Assembly (NCBI RefSeq): GCF_002892795.1
Contig: NZ_PJMC01000001.1
Location: forward strand, 248,001-312,000
From: Arthrobacter sp. AFG20
GTDB taxonomy: Bacteria > Actinomycetota > Actinomycetes > Actinomycetales > Micrococcaceae
Length of the DNA: 64,000 nt
Direction: 5' to 3'
Positions 43,931 to 52,568 of this stretch are shown in pieces. The stretch's first letter is position 1. The number at the start of each line of letters is the position of its first letter. Made by a program: the position numbers and the translations under genes. Below the pieces are notes generated by a model. That model saw nothing but the letters and a program-made list of their open reading frames with translations. It did not search any database and was not told where the DNA came from.

Positions 43931-45862
43931 GTGGCTGGGCTGATTAAACGGGAAGATATCGATGAAGTCCGCCAGCGCACGGACATCAAGGAAGTCGTCG
44001 ACGGCTACGTCACGCTCAAGGGCGCCGGCCTCGGCTCGTACAAGGGCCTGTGCCCCTTCCATGACGAGCGCTCGCCGTCGTTCACCGTCCGCCCGCAGGT
44101 GGGCCGCTACCACTGCTTCGGCTGCGGCGAGGATGGCGACGTCATCTCGTTCGTGCAGAAGCTGGACCACACCTCCTTCCACGAGGCCGTGGAAAAGCTG
44201 GCAGCGCGGATCGGGTACGAGCTCCGCTACGAGGACGGCGGCACCGGACCCAGCCGCGAGGAAGTCGGCAAGCGCCAGCGGCTCCTCGACGCCCACAAAA
44301 TCGCCGACGAGTTCTTCCGTGCCCAGCTGCTCACCGCCGGCGCCGCAGAGGGCCGGAAATTCCTCCAGCAGCGCGGCTTCGACCGGGCAGCAGCCGACCA
44401 CTTCGGCGTCGGCTACGCACCCCAGGGCTGGGACGCGCTGCTCAAGCACCTGCGCGGCCGGGGCTTCACCGATCCGGAACTGAAGCTCACCGGGATGTTC
44501 TCCGAAGGCAACCGGGGCATCTACGACCGGTTCCGGGGCCGCCTGATCTGGCCCATCCGGGACATCGCCGGCGACACCATCGGCTTCGGCGCCCGCAAGC
44601 TCTACGAGGACGACCAGGGCCCCAAATACCTCAACACCCCGGAAACCACGCTCTACAAGAAGTCCCAGGTGCTGTACGGGATCGACCTTGCCAAGCGGAA
44701 CATCGCCAAGGACCGGCAGCTGGTGGTGGTGGAGGGCTACACCGACGTCATGGCCTGCCACCTCGCGGGAATCCCGACGGCGGTGGCCACCTGCGGCACG
44801 GCGTTCGCCGCCGACCACATCAAGATTGCCCGCCGGCTGCTGTCCGACGACGGCACCGGGGGAGAGGTCATCTTCACCTTCGACGGCGACGCCGCCGGCC
44901 AGAAGGCGGCCCTGCGGGCCTTTGAGGAGGACCAGCGCTTCGTGGCCCAGACCTACGTCGCCGTCGAACCCACCGGGGCCGACCCCTGCGACCTGCGCCA
45001 GACGCGGGGTGACGCCGCCGTCCGCGACCTGATCAGTTCCCGGCGCCCGCTCTTCGAATTCGCCATCCGTGCCACGCTGCGGCGGCACAACCTGGACACC
45101 GTGGAGGGGCGGGTTGCCGCACTGCGGGAGTCCGCCCCCGTGGTGGCCCAGATCCGCGACGCCGGGCTCCGGCCTGGCTACGCCCGGGAACTGGCCGGGT
45201 GGCTGGGAATGCCCATTGAAGACGTCACCCGGGCTGTGGCGGCTGCCGCCAAGCGCGGGGCTCCCGGGGCGCAGGGGGCGGGTGCGCAGGGGTCCGGCTC
45301 AGCCGGTTACAACCCAGCCCCGGGGAGCGGCCAGAACGTGCCCGGCGTAGCTGCGCTCCCGCCGTCGGGCGTCCTTCCATCCTTCCACCGTCCCGACCCC
45401 CGGGACCCGGTGGCGTCCATGGAGCGGCAGGCCCTCGAGGTGGCGCTGCAGGAGCCGGCGATGCTGGGTGGTGCGGCCTGGGAGCGGTTCGTCACCGCCA
45501 GGTTCGCCACGCCCGCCTACCAGGCCATCCACGACGCCATCCGCGCCACGGCTCCAGGCTTCTCCGGCGATGCCGTGCAGTGGGTGGAAGCGTTGCGGCA
45601 GGAGGTTCCCGAGCCGCTGCAGCCGCTGGTTTCGGAGCTCGCCGTGGTGCCCCTGCCTGCGAACACCGCCGAAGCGGTACAGAAGTACTGCCGGGACATC
45701 CTCGCCAGGCTGTTCGAGCTGCAGATCACCCGCATTAAGGCGGACAAGCTGGGGCAGTTGCAGCGGCTCGATGCCTCTGCCCACCCTGAGGAGTTCCAGC
45801 AGCTGAACCGCGAGCTCATGATGCTCGAAATGGAGCGCCGGTCGCTGCGCTCCGATGCCTAG
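43931..45862 (+). CDS. dnaG: DNA primase
   Basis: A 643-residue primase. The N-terminal CHC2 zinc finger is CPFHDERSPSFTVRPQVGRYHCFGCGEDGD. The TOPRIM core shows VVVEGYTDVMACHLAG and FTFDGDAAGQKAALRA. The C-terminal 200 residues, after a Gly/Ala/Gln-rich linker (GAPGAQGAGAQGSGSAGYN), form the helicase-binding region. The GTG start gives MAGLIKREDIDEVRQRTDI. It makes RNA primers for replication and is essential. It follows dgt by 73 bases. Confidence 0.96.
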   Translation: MAGLIKREDIDEVRQRTDIKEVVDGYVTLKGAGLGSYKGLCPFHDERSPSFTVRPQVGRYHCFGCGEDGDVISFVQKLDHTSFHEAVEKLAARIGYELRYEDGGTGPSREEVGKRQRLLDAHKIADEFFRAQLLTAGAAEGRKFLQQRGFDRAAADHFGVGYAPQGWDALLKHLRGRGFTDPELKLTGMFSEGNRGIYDRFRGRLIWPIRDIAGDTIGFGARKLYEDDQGPKYLNTPETTLYKKSQVLYGIDLAKRNIAKDRQLVVVEGYTDVMACHLAGIPTAVATCGTAFAADHIKIARRLLSDDGTGGEVIFTFDGDAAGQKAALRAFEEDQRFVAQTYVAVEPTGADPCDLRQTRGDAAVRDLISSRRPLFEFAIRATLRRHNLDTVEGRVAALRESAPVVAQIRDAGLRPGYARELAGWLGMPIEDVTRAVAAAAKRGAPGAQGAGAQGSGSAGYNPAPGSGQNVPGVAALPPSGVLPSFHRPDPRDPVASMERQALEVALQEPAMLGGAAWERFVTARFATPAYQAIHDAIRATAPGFSGDAVQWVEALRQEVPEPLQPLVSELAVVPLPANTAEAVQKYCRDILARLFELQITRIKADKLGQLQRLDASAHPEEFQQLNRELMMLEMERRSLRSDA

Positions 45863-45973
45863 GTTGCGCCAGGCGGCGCCGCCAGGGCCGGGCCGCCGGG
45901 ACGGGTCGACGGACGGCAGAGACGCCGATTTCGTTTCCGGGCAGGGTGTTTGCTAGGCTAGTACCCGCTTCAT

Positions 45974-46046
45974 TCCTCCTTAGCTCAATTGGCAGAGCAT
46001 TCGACTGTTAATCGAAGGGTTGCTGGTTCAAGTCCAGCAGGAGGAG
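45974..46046 (+). tRNA. tRNA-Asn (GTT), first copy
   Basis: A 73-base cloverleaf: acceptor TCCTCCT/AGGAGGA, D arm GCTC-GAGC, anticodon arm TTCGACTGTTAATCGAA with GTT, T arm GCTGG-TTCAAGT-CCAGC, discriminator G. CCA is not encoded. A terminator follows at once. Confidence 0.96.
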
Positions 46047-46049
46047 CGC

Positions 46050-46087
46050 ACAGTCCCCGTTCCGGGTTCCGGAACGGGGACTTTTTT
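46050..46087 (+). terminator. rho-independent terminator after the first tRNA-Asn
   Basis: GTCCCCGTTCCGG and CCGGAACGGGGAC pair around GTT, followed by a run of six T. Confidence 0.9.
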
Positions 46088-46171
46088 ATACCCGGGAGGG
46101 GTATTTGTGCCCAGTATTGGCGCCGATTTCCCATTGCGGCAGAACGTTTGCTAATGTCATACCTGCTTCAT

Positions 46172-46244
46172 TCCTCCTTAGCTCAATTGGCAGAGCATTC
46201 GACTGTTAATCGAAGGGTTGCTGGTTCAAGTCCAGCAGGAGGAG
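46172..46244 (+). tRNA. tRNA-Asn (GTT), second copy
   Basis: Identical over all 73 bases to the copy at 45974. The first bases upstream (GCTTCAT) and downstream (CGCACAGTCCC) are also the same, so a short segment was duplicated in tandem. It has its own terminator. Confidence 0.96.
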
Positions 46245-46246
46245 CG

Positions 46247-46294
46247 CACAGTCCCGCGGTTGGCCCTAGAGCCGGCCGCGGGACTTTTTTGTGT
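46247..46294 (+). terminator. rho-independent terminator after the second tRNA-Asn
   Basis: AGTCCCGCGG and CCGCGGGACT form the stem with a GC-rich inner part, followed by six T near 46285. Confidence 0.85.
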
Positions 46295-46321
46295 CGTCAG
46301 GGTTACCCGCGCCGGGCGGCG

Positions 46322-46729
46322 TCACACGAAATCCATTTCCACCTGGAGGAAGCGCTCTGCCTCGGCTATGGCGGCTTCAAACGCTTCCCGCTCCGTGGGG
46401 GACTTCCGCGGCTCGCGGGGGTGCCACTCGTGGGGCGAGGAGTGCACGCGCGTGAAGCCGCCGTCGGGCGGGGCATAGAAGATGCCGAACCGCTGGACGG
46501 GCCATTCGGGAGAGGTCTCGGGGGCCACCAGCAGGGCAGCATTGAAAGCCGGATTGAACCACTGGGCTATGGGCCGGCGCCGGTCCTCGGTGAAAAGTCC
46601 CGCCGCATAGAGCGCTGCCGACTGCGCACTGGTCTGGGTGCACAGCCGGTCCCACCACAACGGCAGAATGCCGGAGTCGCACCGCTGCCACGTGGCCGGA
46701 AGCGGGGGATGATCCTGCCAGTGGGGCAC
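46322..46729 (-). CDS. hypothetical protein
   Basis: A 135-residue protein that I do not assign to a named family. It is soluble and tryptophan-rich at the N-terminus (HWQDHPPLPATWQRCDSGILPLWW), with a central FNPAFNAALLVAPET and a C-terminal helix TEREAFEAAIAEAERFLQVEMDF. Codon use is like the neighbours. The antisense frame that runs through both tRNAs is a shadow. Confidence 0.65.
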   Translation of the reverse strand: MPHWQDHPPLPATWQRCDSGILPLWWDRLCTQTSAQSAALYAAGLFTEDRRRPIAQWFNPAFNAALLVAPETSPEWPVQRFGIFYAPPDGGFTRVHSSPHEWHPREPRKSPTEREAFEAAIAEAERFLQVEMDFV

Positions 46730-46824
46730 GTAACAACTTTATCGCGCAGGTACCCCAGCGAACAGATGGCCTGGCGTGGATCGCCCCGGGCCGGAGGTAC
46801 GGCGCGGCCTGGGGGATGCGGGGG

Positions 46825-47004
46825 TCAGGGCCGGTTCCACGGTCCCGGATTGACCCGGTACAGCAGGGCGGAGCCGACGACGGCGCCCACCAGGATGCCC
46901 AGCGCCGCGTTGCCCATCATCCTGCCCGCGAAGAAGCCGGCCACGGCGCCGAGGATGGCGCCGAGGAACAGTCCTCGGCCGTTGCGGTGGGGTTTGCGGG
47001 TCAT
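46825..47004 (-). CDS. small glycine-rich membrane protein
   Basis: A 59-residue protein, MTRKPHRNGRGLFLGAILGA and on, with two hydrophobic glycine-zipper-like stretches (GAILGAVAGFFAGRMMG and LGILVGAVVGSALL) and a short basic start. It ends NPGPWNRP. Small proteins of this type are common in actinobacteria and their role is unknown. It lies downstream of the MFS gene on the same strand with a 34-base gap. Confidence 0.6.
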   Translation of the reverse strand: MTRKPHRNGRGLFLGAILGAVAGFFAGRMMGNAALGILVGAVVGSALLYRVNPGPWNRP

Positions 47005-47038
47005 GGTGCCAGCCTACCCGGCGTGACCGCAAGGGAAC

Positions 47039-48259
47039 TCAGTGGATGGAAGGCACTGTCCGGGGCCGGACCACAAGCCACAGGGCGGCCGCTGCGAGGA
47101 AGATGCAGCAAGCCTGGACCGCGCCCATGGGTGTGGCGGAATTTCCTCCCAGCCACCCGACGACGGGGGAGATGATGCCGGCCATCAGGAAGGTGGACGC
47201 GCCGAGCAGGGACGCAGCGGTGCCGGCCTGCGCCCCGTGGCTGGCCAGGGCCAGGACCTGCACGCAGGGGAAGGTGAACCCGGTGCCCAGGATGTAGAAC
47301 CACAGCGGAACCATGACGCCCCAGAGCCCGAACCCCAGCTGGTCGAACACGACGATCAGCACGGCCATCAGGAACATCCAGGCCGTGGAGCAGGCCAGGA
47401 TCCACTGCGGCGGGACGCGCCTTATCAGCCGGGAACTTGTCTGGACCCCCGCAACGATGCCCAGCGAGTTGATGCCGAAGAGCAGGCCGTACTGCTGGGG
47501 GGAGAACCCGAAGACGTCCTGGAACAGGAAAGGGGAGGCCGAGAGGTAGGTGAACAGGCCACCGAAGTTCATTCCGCCCAGCATCAGCAGTCCCACGAAG
47601 ATGCGGTCGGAAAAGAGCACACCGTACCGCTGCCGGGCCGTCAGGCCGGACTGGCCCCGCTTCTCCCGCGGCAGCGTCTCCCGGACCAGCACGACGGCGG
47701 CAAGGATCACCGCCGTGCCGTAGCAGGCCAGGAACACGAAGATGCCCGGCCACGGCATGACCAGGAGCAGCTGGGACCCAATAACGGGCGCCAGGATGGG
47801 CGCGAGCCCGTTGACCAGCGCCATCCGGGAGAACATCCGGACCATGGCGTACCCGCTGAACAGGTCGCGGACCATGGCCATCGCCACCACGCCGCCGCCG
47901 GCTGCGCCGATGCCCATGAGGACGCGGAACAGGCCCAAGGTCGCGATGTCGGTGGAGAGCGCCGCGCCCAGCGAGGCGGCGATGTGCACCGCGGTGGCCA
48001 GGATCAGCGGGAGCCGGCGGCCGAACTTGTCGCTGAAAGGACCCACCACCAACTGCCCCAGGGCAAAGCCGACAGTGGTGCCGGTCAGGGTGAGCTGGAC
48101 GGCAGCCTCCGAGACGTTGAGGCTCGCTTCCAGGGCGGGGAAGGCGGGCAGGTAAAGGTCCACGGTGAACGGCCCGAGGGCGGTGAGGGCGCCGAGTAGA
48201 AGGATGTACAGGAATTTCTGCCGGCGGCTGAGGGCATCGCCCGGGTTGGTGGTGGTCAC
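47039..48259 (-). CDS. MFS multidrug efflux transporter, Bcr/CflA family
   Basis: A 406-residue 12-span drug:H+ antiporter. LGALTALGPFTVDLYLPAFPALEASLNVSEAAVQLTLTGTTVGFALGQL is the family-typical first part, and the MFS loop motif is GPFSDKFGRRLPL. The proline/glycine antiporter motif lies in span 5 (LAPILAPVIGSQLL). It probably exports drugs such as bicyclomycin or small metabolites. It is divergent from the holin-like gene. Confidence 0.88.
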   Translation of the reverse strand: MTTTNPGDALSRRQKFLYILLLGALTALGPFTVDLYLPAFPALEASLNVSEAAVQLTLTGTTVGFALGQLVVGPFSDKFGRRLPLILATAVHIAASLGAALSTDIATLGLFRVLMGIGAAGGGVVAMAMVRDLFSGYAMVRMFSRMALVNGLAPILAPVIGSQLLLVMPWPGIFVFLACYGTAVILAAVVLVRETLPREKRGQSGLTARQRYGVLFSDRIFVGLLMLGGMNFGGLFTYLSASPFLFQDVFGFSPQQYGLLFGINSLGIVAGVQTSSRLIRRVPPQWILACSTAWMFLMAVLIVVFDQLGFGLWGVMVPLWFYILGTGFTFPCVQVLALASHGAQAGTAASLLGASTFLMAGIISPVVGWLGGNSATPMGAVQACCIFLAAAALWLVVRPRTVPSIH

Positions 48260-48437
48260 AGAGAACCATCCTAGGGCTGACAGATCAGACTTTTACAGCG
48301 TTGGAGGGCTCGCCGTGGCTAATTCCAGAAGTTCAGGCTGACCCTGAATGATAGTTTTGTCAGCGGGGGCGCGCGGACGCACCGGAAACCCCCGCAGCAG
48401 CGAAAAATTCGACGACGGAACCAGTAAGGCGGAACCT

Positions 48438-49319
48438 ATGAGCGGGCGTCACAGCGGGCGGACCAACCAAGGACTGCGTATCACTGCGCTGCCAAAGACA
48501 GTGAAACTGGCCCTCAAACTTGCGCCGCGCCAGCTCAATGATGAGATCGCCCTGGCCAAGATCGAAGCGAAGCGCAAAGGCAAGCAGCTTGGGGTCGCCG
48601 GAGCCTTCTTCGGCGTGGCCGCCGTTTTCCTGGCCCTGCTGGTCACCGGCCTGATCGTCGCGGCCATCATGGGGCTGGCCACCATCATGCCGGCCTGGCT
48701 GGCTGCACTGCTGGTCAGCGCGGTCTTCCTGCTCATAGCGCTGATTGGCGGGCTCATCGGACTCCGGAAGTTCAAGCGCGCCATGCCGCTGATTCCGGAG
48801 GACACGGTCCGCGGCCTCAAGCATGACCTGGGCATAGCCAAGGAGGGCTCGGACTTCGACGCCGCCGTGCTTGATCCCAACTCGCCCAAGGCCAAGGCCG
48901 CAGCGGAGGCCAAGGCTGCCGAGAAGGCCAGGGCCAAGGCTGATAAAGAAGCCAAGAAGGCGGCTGAAGCCGTGGACGTTCCCGTGGCCACCGAGCCTGA
49001 ACTCCGCCGCCGGCTAAAGCAGCGCCGTGAACACCTGACCGGCGTGCGGGACGAGCTTGGCGAGGAACTGGACGTCAAGACCCAGGCCCAGGCCCTGCTC
49101 GGCGTCGCGAAGCACCGCGCCGCGGAGGGCAACGAGAAGTTCCAGGAGGCGCGCGAGCGTGCCGCCGAACGCTTCGCCGCCCTGTCGGCATCGGCCCGCT
49201 CCGGGGCTTCGGAGGCCTCGCTGCCCGGCCAGTTGGAGGCCCGCTGGAAGCCGCTGCTTGCCCTCGCAGCCTCAACCGCCGTCCTGTTCGCCCTGCTGCG
49301 GAAACTCTTCAAGAGCTGA
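48438..49319 (+). CDS. phage-holin-like (Actino-holin) and DUF3618 protein
   Basis: A 293-residue protein. The front part fits the actinobacterial phage-holin superfamily III (LAPRQLNDEIALAKIEAKRKGKQLGVAGAFFG with two spans near residues 50-110). A Lys/Ala-rich coiled linker (KAKAAAEAKAAEKARAKADKEAKKAAEA) leads to a DUF3618-like segment (ELRRRLKQRREHLTGVRDELGEEL), and a last hydrophobic helix (LLALAASTAVLFALLRKLFK). The combination is a normal chromosomal envelope protein in this group and does not mark a prophage. Confidence 0.75.
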   Translation: MSGRHSGRTNQGLRITALPKTVKLALKLAPRQLNDEIALAKIEAKRKGKQLGVAGAFFGVAAVFLALLVTGLIVAAIMGLATIMPAWLAALLVSAVFLLIALIGGLIGLRKFKRAMPLIPEDTVRGLKHDLGIAKEGSDFDAAVLDPNSPKAKAAAEAKAAEKARAKADKEAKKAAEAVDVPVATEPELRRRLKQRREHLTGVRDELGEELDVKTQAQALLGVAKHRAAEGNEKFQEARERAAERFAALSASARSGASEASLPGQLEARWKPLLALAASTAVLFALLRKLFKS

Positions 49320-49374
49320 GCCTTGCCCTGAACGAAGACTGTAAGAGGCCGCCGGCCGTGGAGAGAGAGGCCTG

Positions 49375-49998
49375 ATGAGATTCATCGGCGCTGGTTCCCG
49401 TCCCGGCCGCCCGCATGTCGATCGCGATCTGGTCTTTACCGTCCCCAACCTCCTTACGGTACTGCGCTTCATGGGCGTGCCGATCTTCATCTGGCTTGTG
49501 CTTGCCCAGAAGGAGTACGGATTGGCCGTGCTGGTGTTGGCCATCATGGGCAGCACGGACTGGGTGGACGGCTACGTCGCCAGGCGGTTCAACCAGGCCT
49601 CGAAACTGGGGCGCGTCCTGGACCCCATCGCCGACCGGCTGGCCCTGATAGCCGTTGCGGTCACCCTGGTGATCGCCGGCGTCGTGCAGTGGTGGTACCT
49701 GGCAGCGCTGGTGGTTCCCGATGCCGTCCTGCTGGGCATGTCCCTGTTCTATTTCCGCAGTCACCCCGACCTTCCCGTCAGCCTTGTGGGCAAGGCCCGC
49801 ACCGGCCTGCTGCTGCTGGGAACTCCGCTCCTGGTGCTGTCCAAGCTGTCCATTCCGTTCGCCGGAGCATGGTTGGTCGCGGCATGGGTGGTTCTGGGGC
49901 TGGGGCTCGTTGGCCACTGGATTGCTGCCTACAACTATTTCTGGGCGATCCGGCGCAAAGGGAAAATGCAGACGGCCGACGACGGCGGGAACGGCTGA
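49375..49998 (+). CDS. CDP-alcohol phosphatidyltransferase
   Basis: A 207-residue integral membrane enzyme that joins a CDP-diacylglycerol to an alcohol to make a phospholipid. The catalytic D(x)2DG(x)2AR(x)8G(x)3D(x)3D pattern reads STDWVDGYVARRFNQASKLGRVLDPIADR with all aspartates. Four or five spans follow. The alcohol (glycerol phosphate, inositol or other) is not fixed by sequence. The next gene's ATG overlaps its TGA. Confidence 0.87.
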   Translation: MRFIGAGSRPGRPHVDRDLVFTVPNLLTVLRFMGVPIFIWLVLAQKEYGLAVLVLAIMGSTDWVDGYVARRFNQASKLGRVLDPIADRLALIAVAVTLVIAGVVQWWYLAALVVPDAVLLGMSLFYFRSHPDLPVSLVGKARTGLLLLGTPLLVLSKLSIPFAGAWLVAAWVVLGLGLVGHWIAAYNYFWAIRRKGKMQTADDGGNG

Positions 49999-50906
49999 TG
50001 GTCTGGGTTGCGGTTTTGCTTGCGGTCATGGGCGCCTTTTGCCTGGCCTTCGGTGCCCAGCGCCAGGGCAGTGCCGTCAAGGCGGACACCGGGGGACTTG
50101 CGCTGAGCTCCAACGGTTTCCTGCGCCTCCTGCGGAACCCGCGGTGGGTCTTCGGCCTCCTCCTGCTCTGCATGGGCATGGCGATGAACTCCGTAGCACT
50201 GGTCACGGCACCGCTCACCGTGGTGCAGCCCATTGGCGCCATCGCCCTGGTGGTCACCACCGTGGTCAATGCCAAGGACCAGGGGCTGAGCATCAACCGC
50301 GCCACCGTGGTGGCGATCACCCTGTGCGTCACGGGATCGGCGCTGTTCGTCCTGCTGGCCGTCAACGTCACCCAGGAGAGCCACCACGTCACGCCTGAGG
50401 ACGAACTCACCGTCGTGCTGCTGCTGTCCCTGGCGGTGGGCATCTTCGGCAGCCTCGCCGCCATGTTCAAGAACCGCATGAGCGCGTTCATTTACATCCT
50501 GGGTGCCGGCATCCTGTTCGGCTTCGTGGCCGTGCTGACGCGGATCATCGGCAAACACCTGCTGGACCCGAACGGCCTGTTCCTGCTGAACGTGCCTTGG
50601 TATTCAGTGGTGGCCATCGCGGCGGCCGGGGGGCTGGGATCCTGGTTTGTCCAGAGCGCGTACTCCACCGGTCCGCCCGATCTGGTGATTGCCGGCCTCA
50701 CCGTGGTCGACCCCATCGTGGGCATCGCGATCGGCATCACGATCCTTGGCGAGCTGCGCCCCGATGTCCACGCCGTCCTGGCGATTGCCATGGGTACGGC
50801 GGCAACCCTTGCTATCGTGGGGGTAATCGCCCTTTCAAGACACCATCCCGAGGTCACCAAACGGAAGAAGGATGTTCGGAAGGCCACGGGCAGGGCGCCC
50901 CACTAG
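49998..50906 (+). CDS. DMT superfamily transporter
   Basis: A 302-residue protein with nine or ten spans in two related halves (LVTAPLTVVQPIGAIALVVTTVVNA and YSTGPPDLVIAGLTVVDPIVGIAIGITILGE), the EamA/DMT pattern. It starts inside the stop of the CDP-alcohol phosphatidyltransferase gene, so translation is coupled. A lipid-precursor or small-metabolite role is possible. The upstream in-frame extension is a shadow of the previous gene. Confidence 0.8.
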   Translation: MVWVAVLLAVMGAFCLAFGAQRQGSAVKADTGGLALSSNGFLRLLRNPRWVFGLLLLCMGMAMNSVALVTAPLTVVQPIGAIALVVTTVVNAKDQGLSINRATVVAITLCVTGSALFVLLAVNVTQESHHVTPEDELTVVLLLSLAVGIFGSLAAMFKNRMSAFIYILGAGILFGFVAVLTRIIGKHLLDPNGLFLLNVPWYSVVAIAAAGGLGSWFVQSAYSTGPPDLVIAGLTVVDPIVGIAIGITILGELRPDVHAVLAIAMGTAATLAIVGVIALSRHHPEVTKRKKDVRKATGRAPH

Positions 50907-51012
50907 CCGGTTTTACTGCGGACCAGGCAAGAATGTGCCGGTGCATCATGTGCCGGCACCGGCCGGTGTGGTCAGCCGCAGCCGACCACCATGACCACCA
51001 GGAGCTTTCTAC

Positions 51013-52209
51013 GTGACCATGCCTGACGCCCAGCGTCCACTGACCATCCTCATCGCGGCGGATACGTATCCGCCCCACGTTAACGGGGCCGCCCAGTTCG
51101 GCTATCGGCTGGCCAAGGGCATGACGGCACGCGGACACAACGTCCACGTGCTGGCCTGCCGGCAGGACAAGGGTAAGAGCTTTACGGAGTTCCGCGCCGA
51201 AGCCACTGTCCACCGCCTCCGCTCGCACAGCGTTTTCACGCACGAATACTTCAGGGTCTGTTTCCCTTGGGAGATCAAGAAGGAAATCAGCCTCCTGTTC
51301 GACAAGGTCCAGCCGGACGTGGTGCACATCCAAAGCCACTACATGATCGGCGAGCACGTCCTGTATGAGGCTGTGAAGCGCGGCGTCCGCATCGTCGCCA
51401 CCAACCACTTCATGCCGGAGAACCTCAACCCGTTCCTGCCGTTCCCGCAGTGGTTCAAGGACATCATCGGAAAGATCTCCTGGCGGGACATGGGGAAGGT
51501 GATGGGCCAGGCGGACGTCGTCACCACTCCCACGCCGCTGGCGGCCAAGGCGATGCACCAGCATGCCTTCCTGCGCAAGGTGCTGCCGCTGTCCAACGGC
51601 ATCGACTCGGCAGCATACGAGCTCAAGCCTGACGAGGTCATTGAGCCACATGAACACCCGACCGTGCTGTTTGCCGGGCGGTTGGCTGAGGAGAAGCACG
51701 TTGACGTGCTGATCAAGGCGGTGGCGGACACGCCTGCCGACTTGAACGTCCATCTTGAAATCGTCGGTGGCGGCGAGGTACGCCCGTCACTGGAGGCCCT
51801 GGTAGAACGGCTCGGACTGCAGGGCCGGGTGAAATTTTTGGGCTTGGCCAGTGATGAGGAACTGCGTAAGGCCTACATCCGGGCCGACCTGTTCTGCATG
51901 CCCGGTACAGCTGAACTTCAGTCGCTGGTCACGCTGGAGGCCATGTCGGCATCAACGCCCGTCCTGCTGGCGGACGCCATGGCCCTTCCGCACCTGGTGC
52001 GCGACGGCGAAAACGGCTACCTGTTCACGCCGAATGACAGCGCGGACCTCGCAGCGAAAATCACCCGGATTCTCCGCCTGCCGGCCGAAGAGCGGAAAGC
52101 CATGGGCGACGCCAGTCGATGCATGGTGGAACCGCACAGCATCCAGGGAACCCTGCAGACGTTTGAGGACCTCTACTTAGGGGCGAACTACGAGGACAAG
52201 GTCGTCTAG
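51013..52209 (+). CDS. glycosyltransferase family 4 protein
   Basis: A 398-residue GT-B glycosyltransferase. The N-terminal domain begins ILIAADTYPPHVNGAAQFGYRLAKGM. The C-terminal domain carries VLFAGRLAEEKHVDVLIKAV and the nucleotide-sugar motif FCMPGTAELQSLVTLEAMSASTPVLLAD, with the EX7E-type glutamate pair. It resembles actinobacterial mannosyltransferases acting on phosphatidylinositol or other envelope lipids. A GTG at 51013 or the ATG two codons later are both possible. It follows lipid genes but may be a separate unit. Confidence 0.85.
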   Translation: MTMPDAQRPLTILIAADTYPPHVNGAAQFGYRLAKGMTARGHNVHVLACRQDKGKSFTEFRAEATVHRLRSHSVFTHEYFRVCFPWEIKKEISLLFDKVQPDVVHIQSHYMIGEHVLYEAVKRGVRIVATNHFMPENLNPFLPFPQWFKDIIGKISWRDMGKVMGQADVVTTPTPLAAKAMHQHAFLRKVLPLSNGIDSAAYELKPDEVIEPHEHPTVLFAGRLAEEKHVDVLIKAVADTPADLNVHLEIVGGGEVRPSLEALVERLGLQGRVKFLGLASDEELRKAYIRADLFCMPGTAELQSLVTLEAMSASTPVLLADAMALPHLVRDGENGYLFTPNDSADLAAKITRILRLPAEERKAMGDASRCMVEPHSIQGTLQTFEDLYLGANYEDKVV

Positions 52210-52355
52210 GGTTCAGGCCGTCTGAAGCCTCGCCGTGTCTGCGGTGGTCTAAAGCCCTTCGCCGGTTTGCTAGAGTGAATCTGCCCCGCCGACGACGGGC
52301 CCTTCCCGGGCCGGCGCTGGCCGGGCGCACCTCCCGGTATGCGGGGCCGGTGCAC

Positions 52356-52429
52356 GGGGCTATAGCTCAGCTGGTTAGAGCGCGGGACTCATAATCCTAA
52401 GGTCCTCGGTTCAAGTCCGAGTAGCCCTA
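52356..52429 (+). tRNA. tRNA with CAT anticodon (elongator Met, or Ile2)
   Basis: A 74-base cloverleaf: acceptor GGGGCTA/TAGCCCT, with G-T at the first pair, D arm GCTC-GAGC, anticodon loop CTCATAA, T arm CTCGG-TTCAAGT-CCGAG, discriminator A. The first anticodon-stem pair is a C/A mismatch. CAT can mean elongator methionine, or isoleucine after lysidine modification, and I cannot decide from sequence. Confidence 0.9.
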
Positions 52430-52434
52430 CCTTC

Positions 52435-52470
52435 AGAGCCCTGATCTGCGTTTACGCGGATCAGGGCTCT
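52435..52470 (+). terminator. terminator after the CAT tRNA
   Basis: AGAGCCCTGATC and GATCAGGGCTCT form a 12-bp stem extended by GCG/CGC across a T-G mismatch and a TTTA loop, followed by a T-rich TTCCATTTTCC. Confidence 0.85.
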
Positions 52471-52568
52471 TTCCATTTTCCGCACTGCTGGGATATGTTA
52501 CTGGTCAGTAACTATCCTGCCGGCGTCGTTTGTTCCATAGCGGTCGCTGGCCAGTGCGAAGGAGCGCC

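Noticed and set aside
45974..46244. Possible CRISPR or integration site at the repeated tRNA segment
   Set aside because: The repeats are two tRNA genes. There is no integrase, no att-like partner and no array elsewhere in the window.
48438..49319. Possible prophage, because of the holin-like domain
   Set aside because: There is no other phage gene. This holin-like/DUF3618 protein is a normal chromosomal type in actinobacteria.
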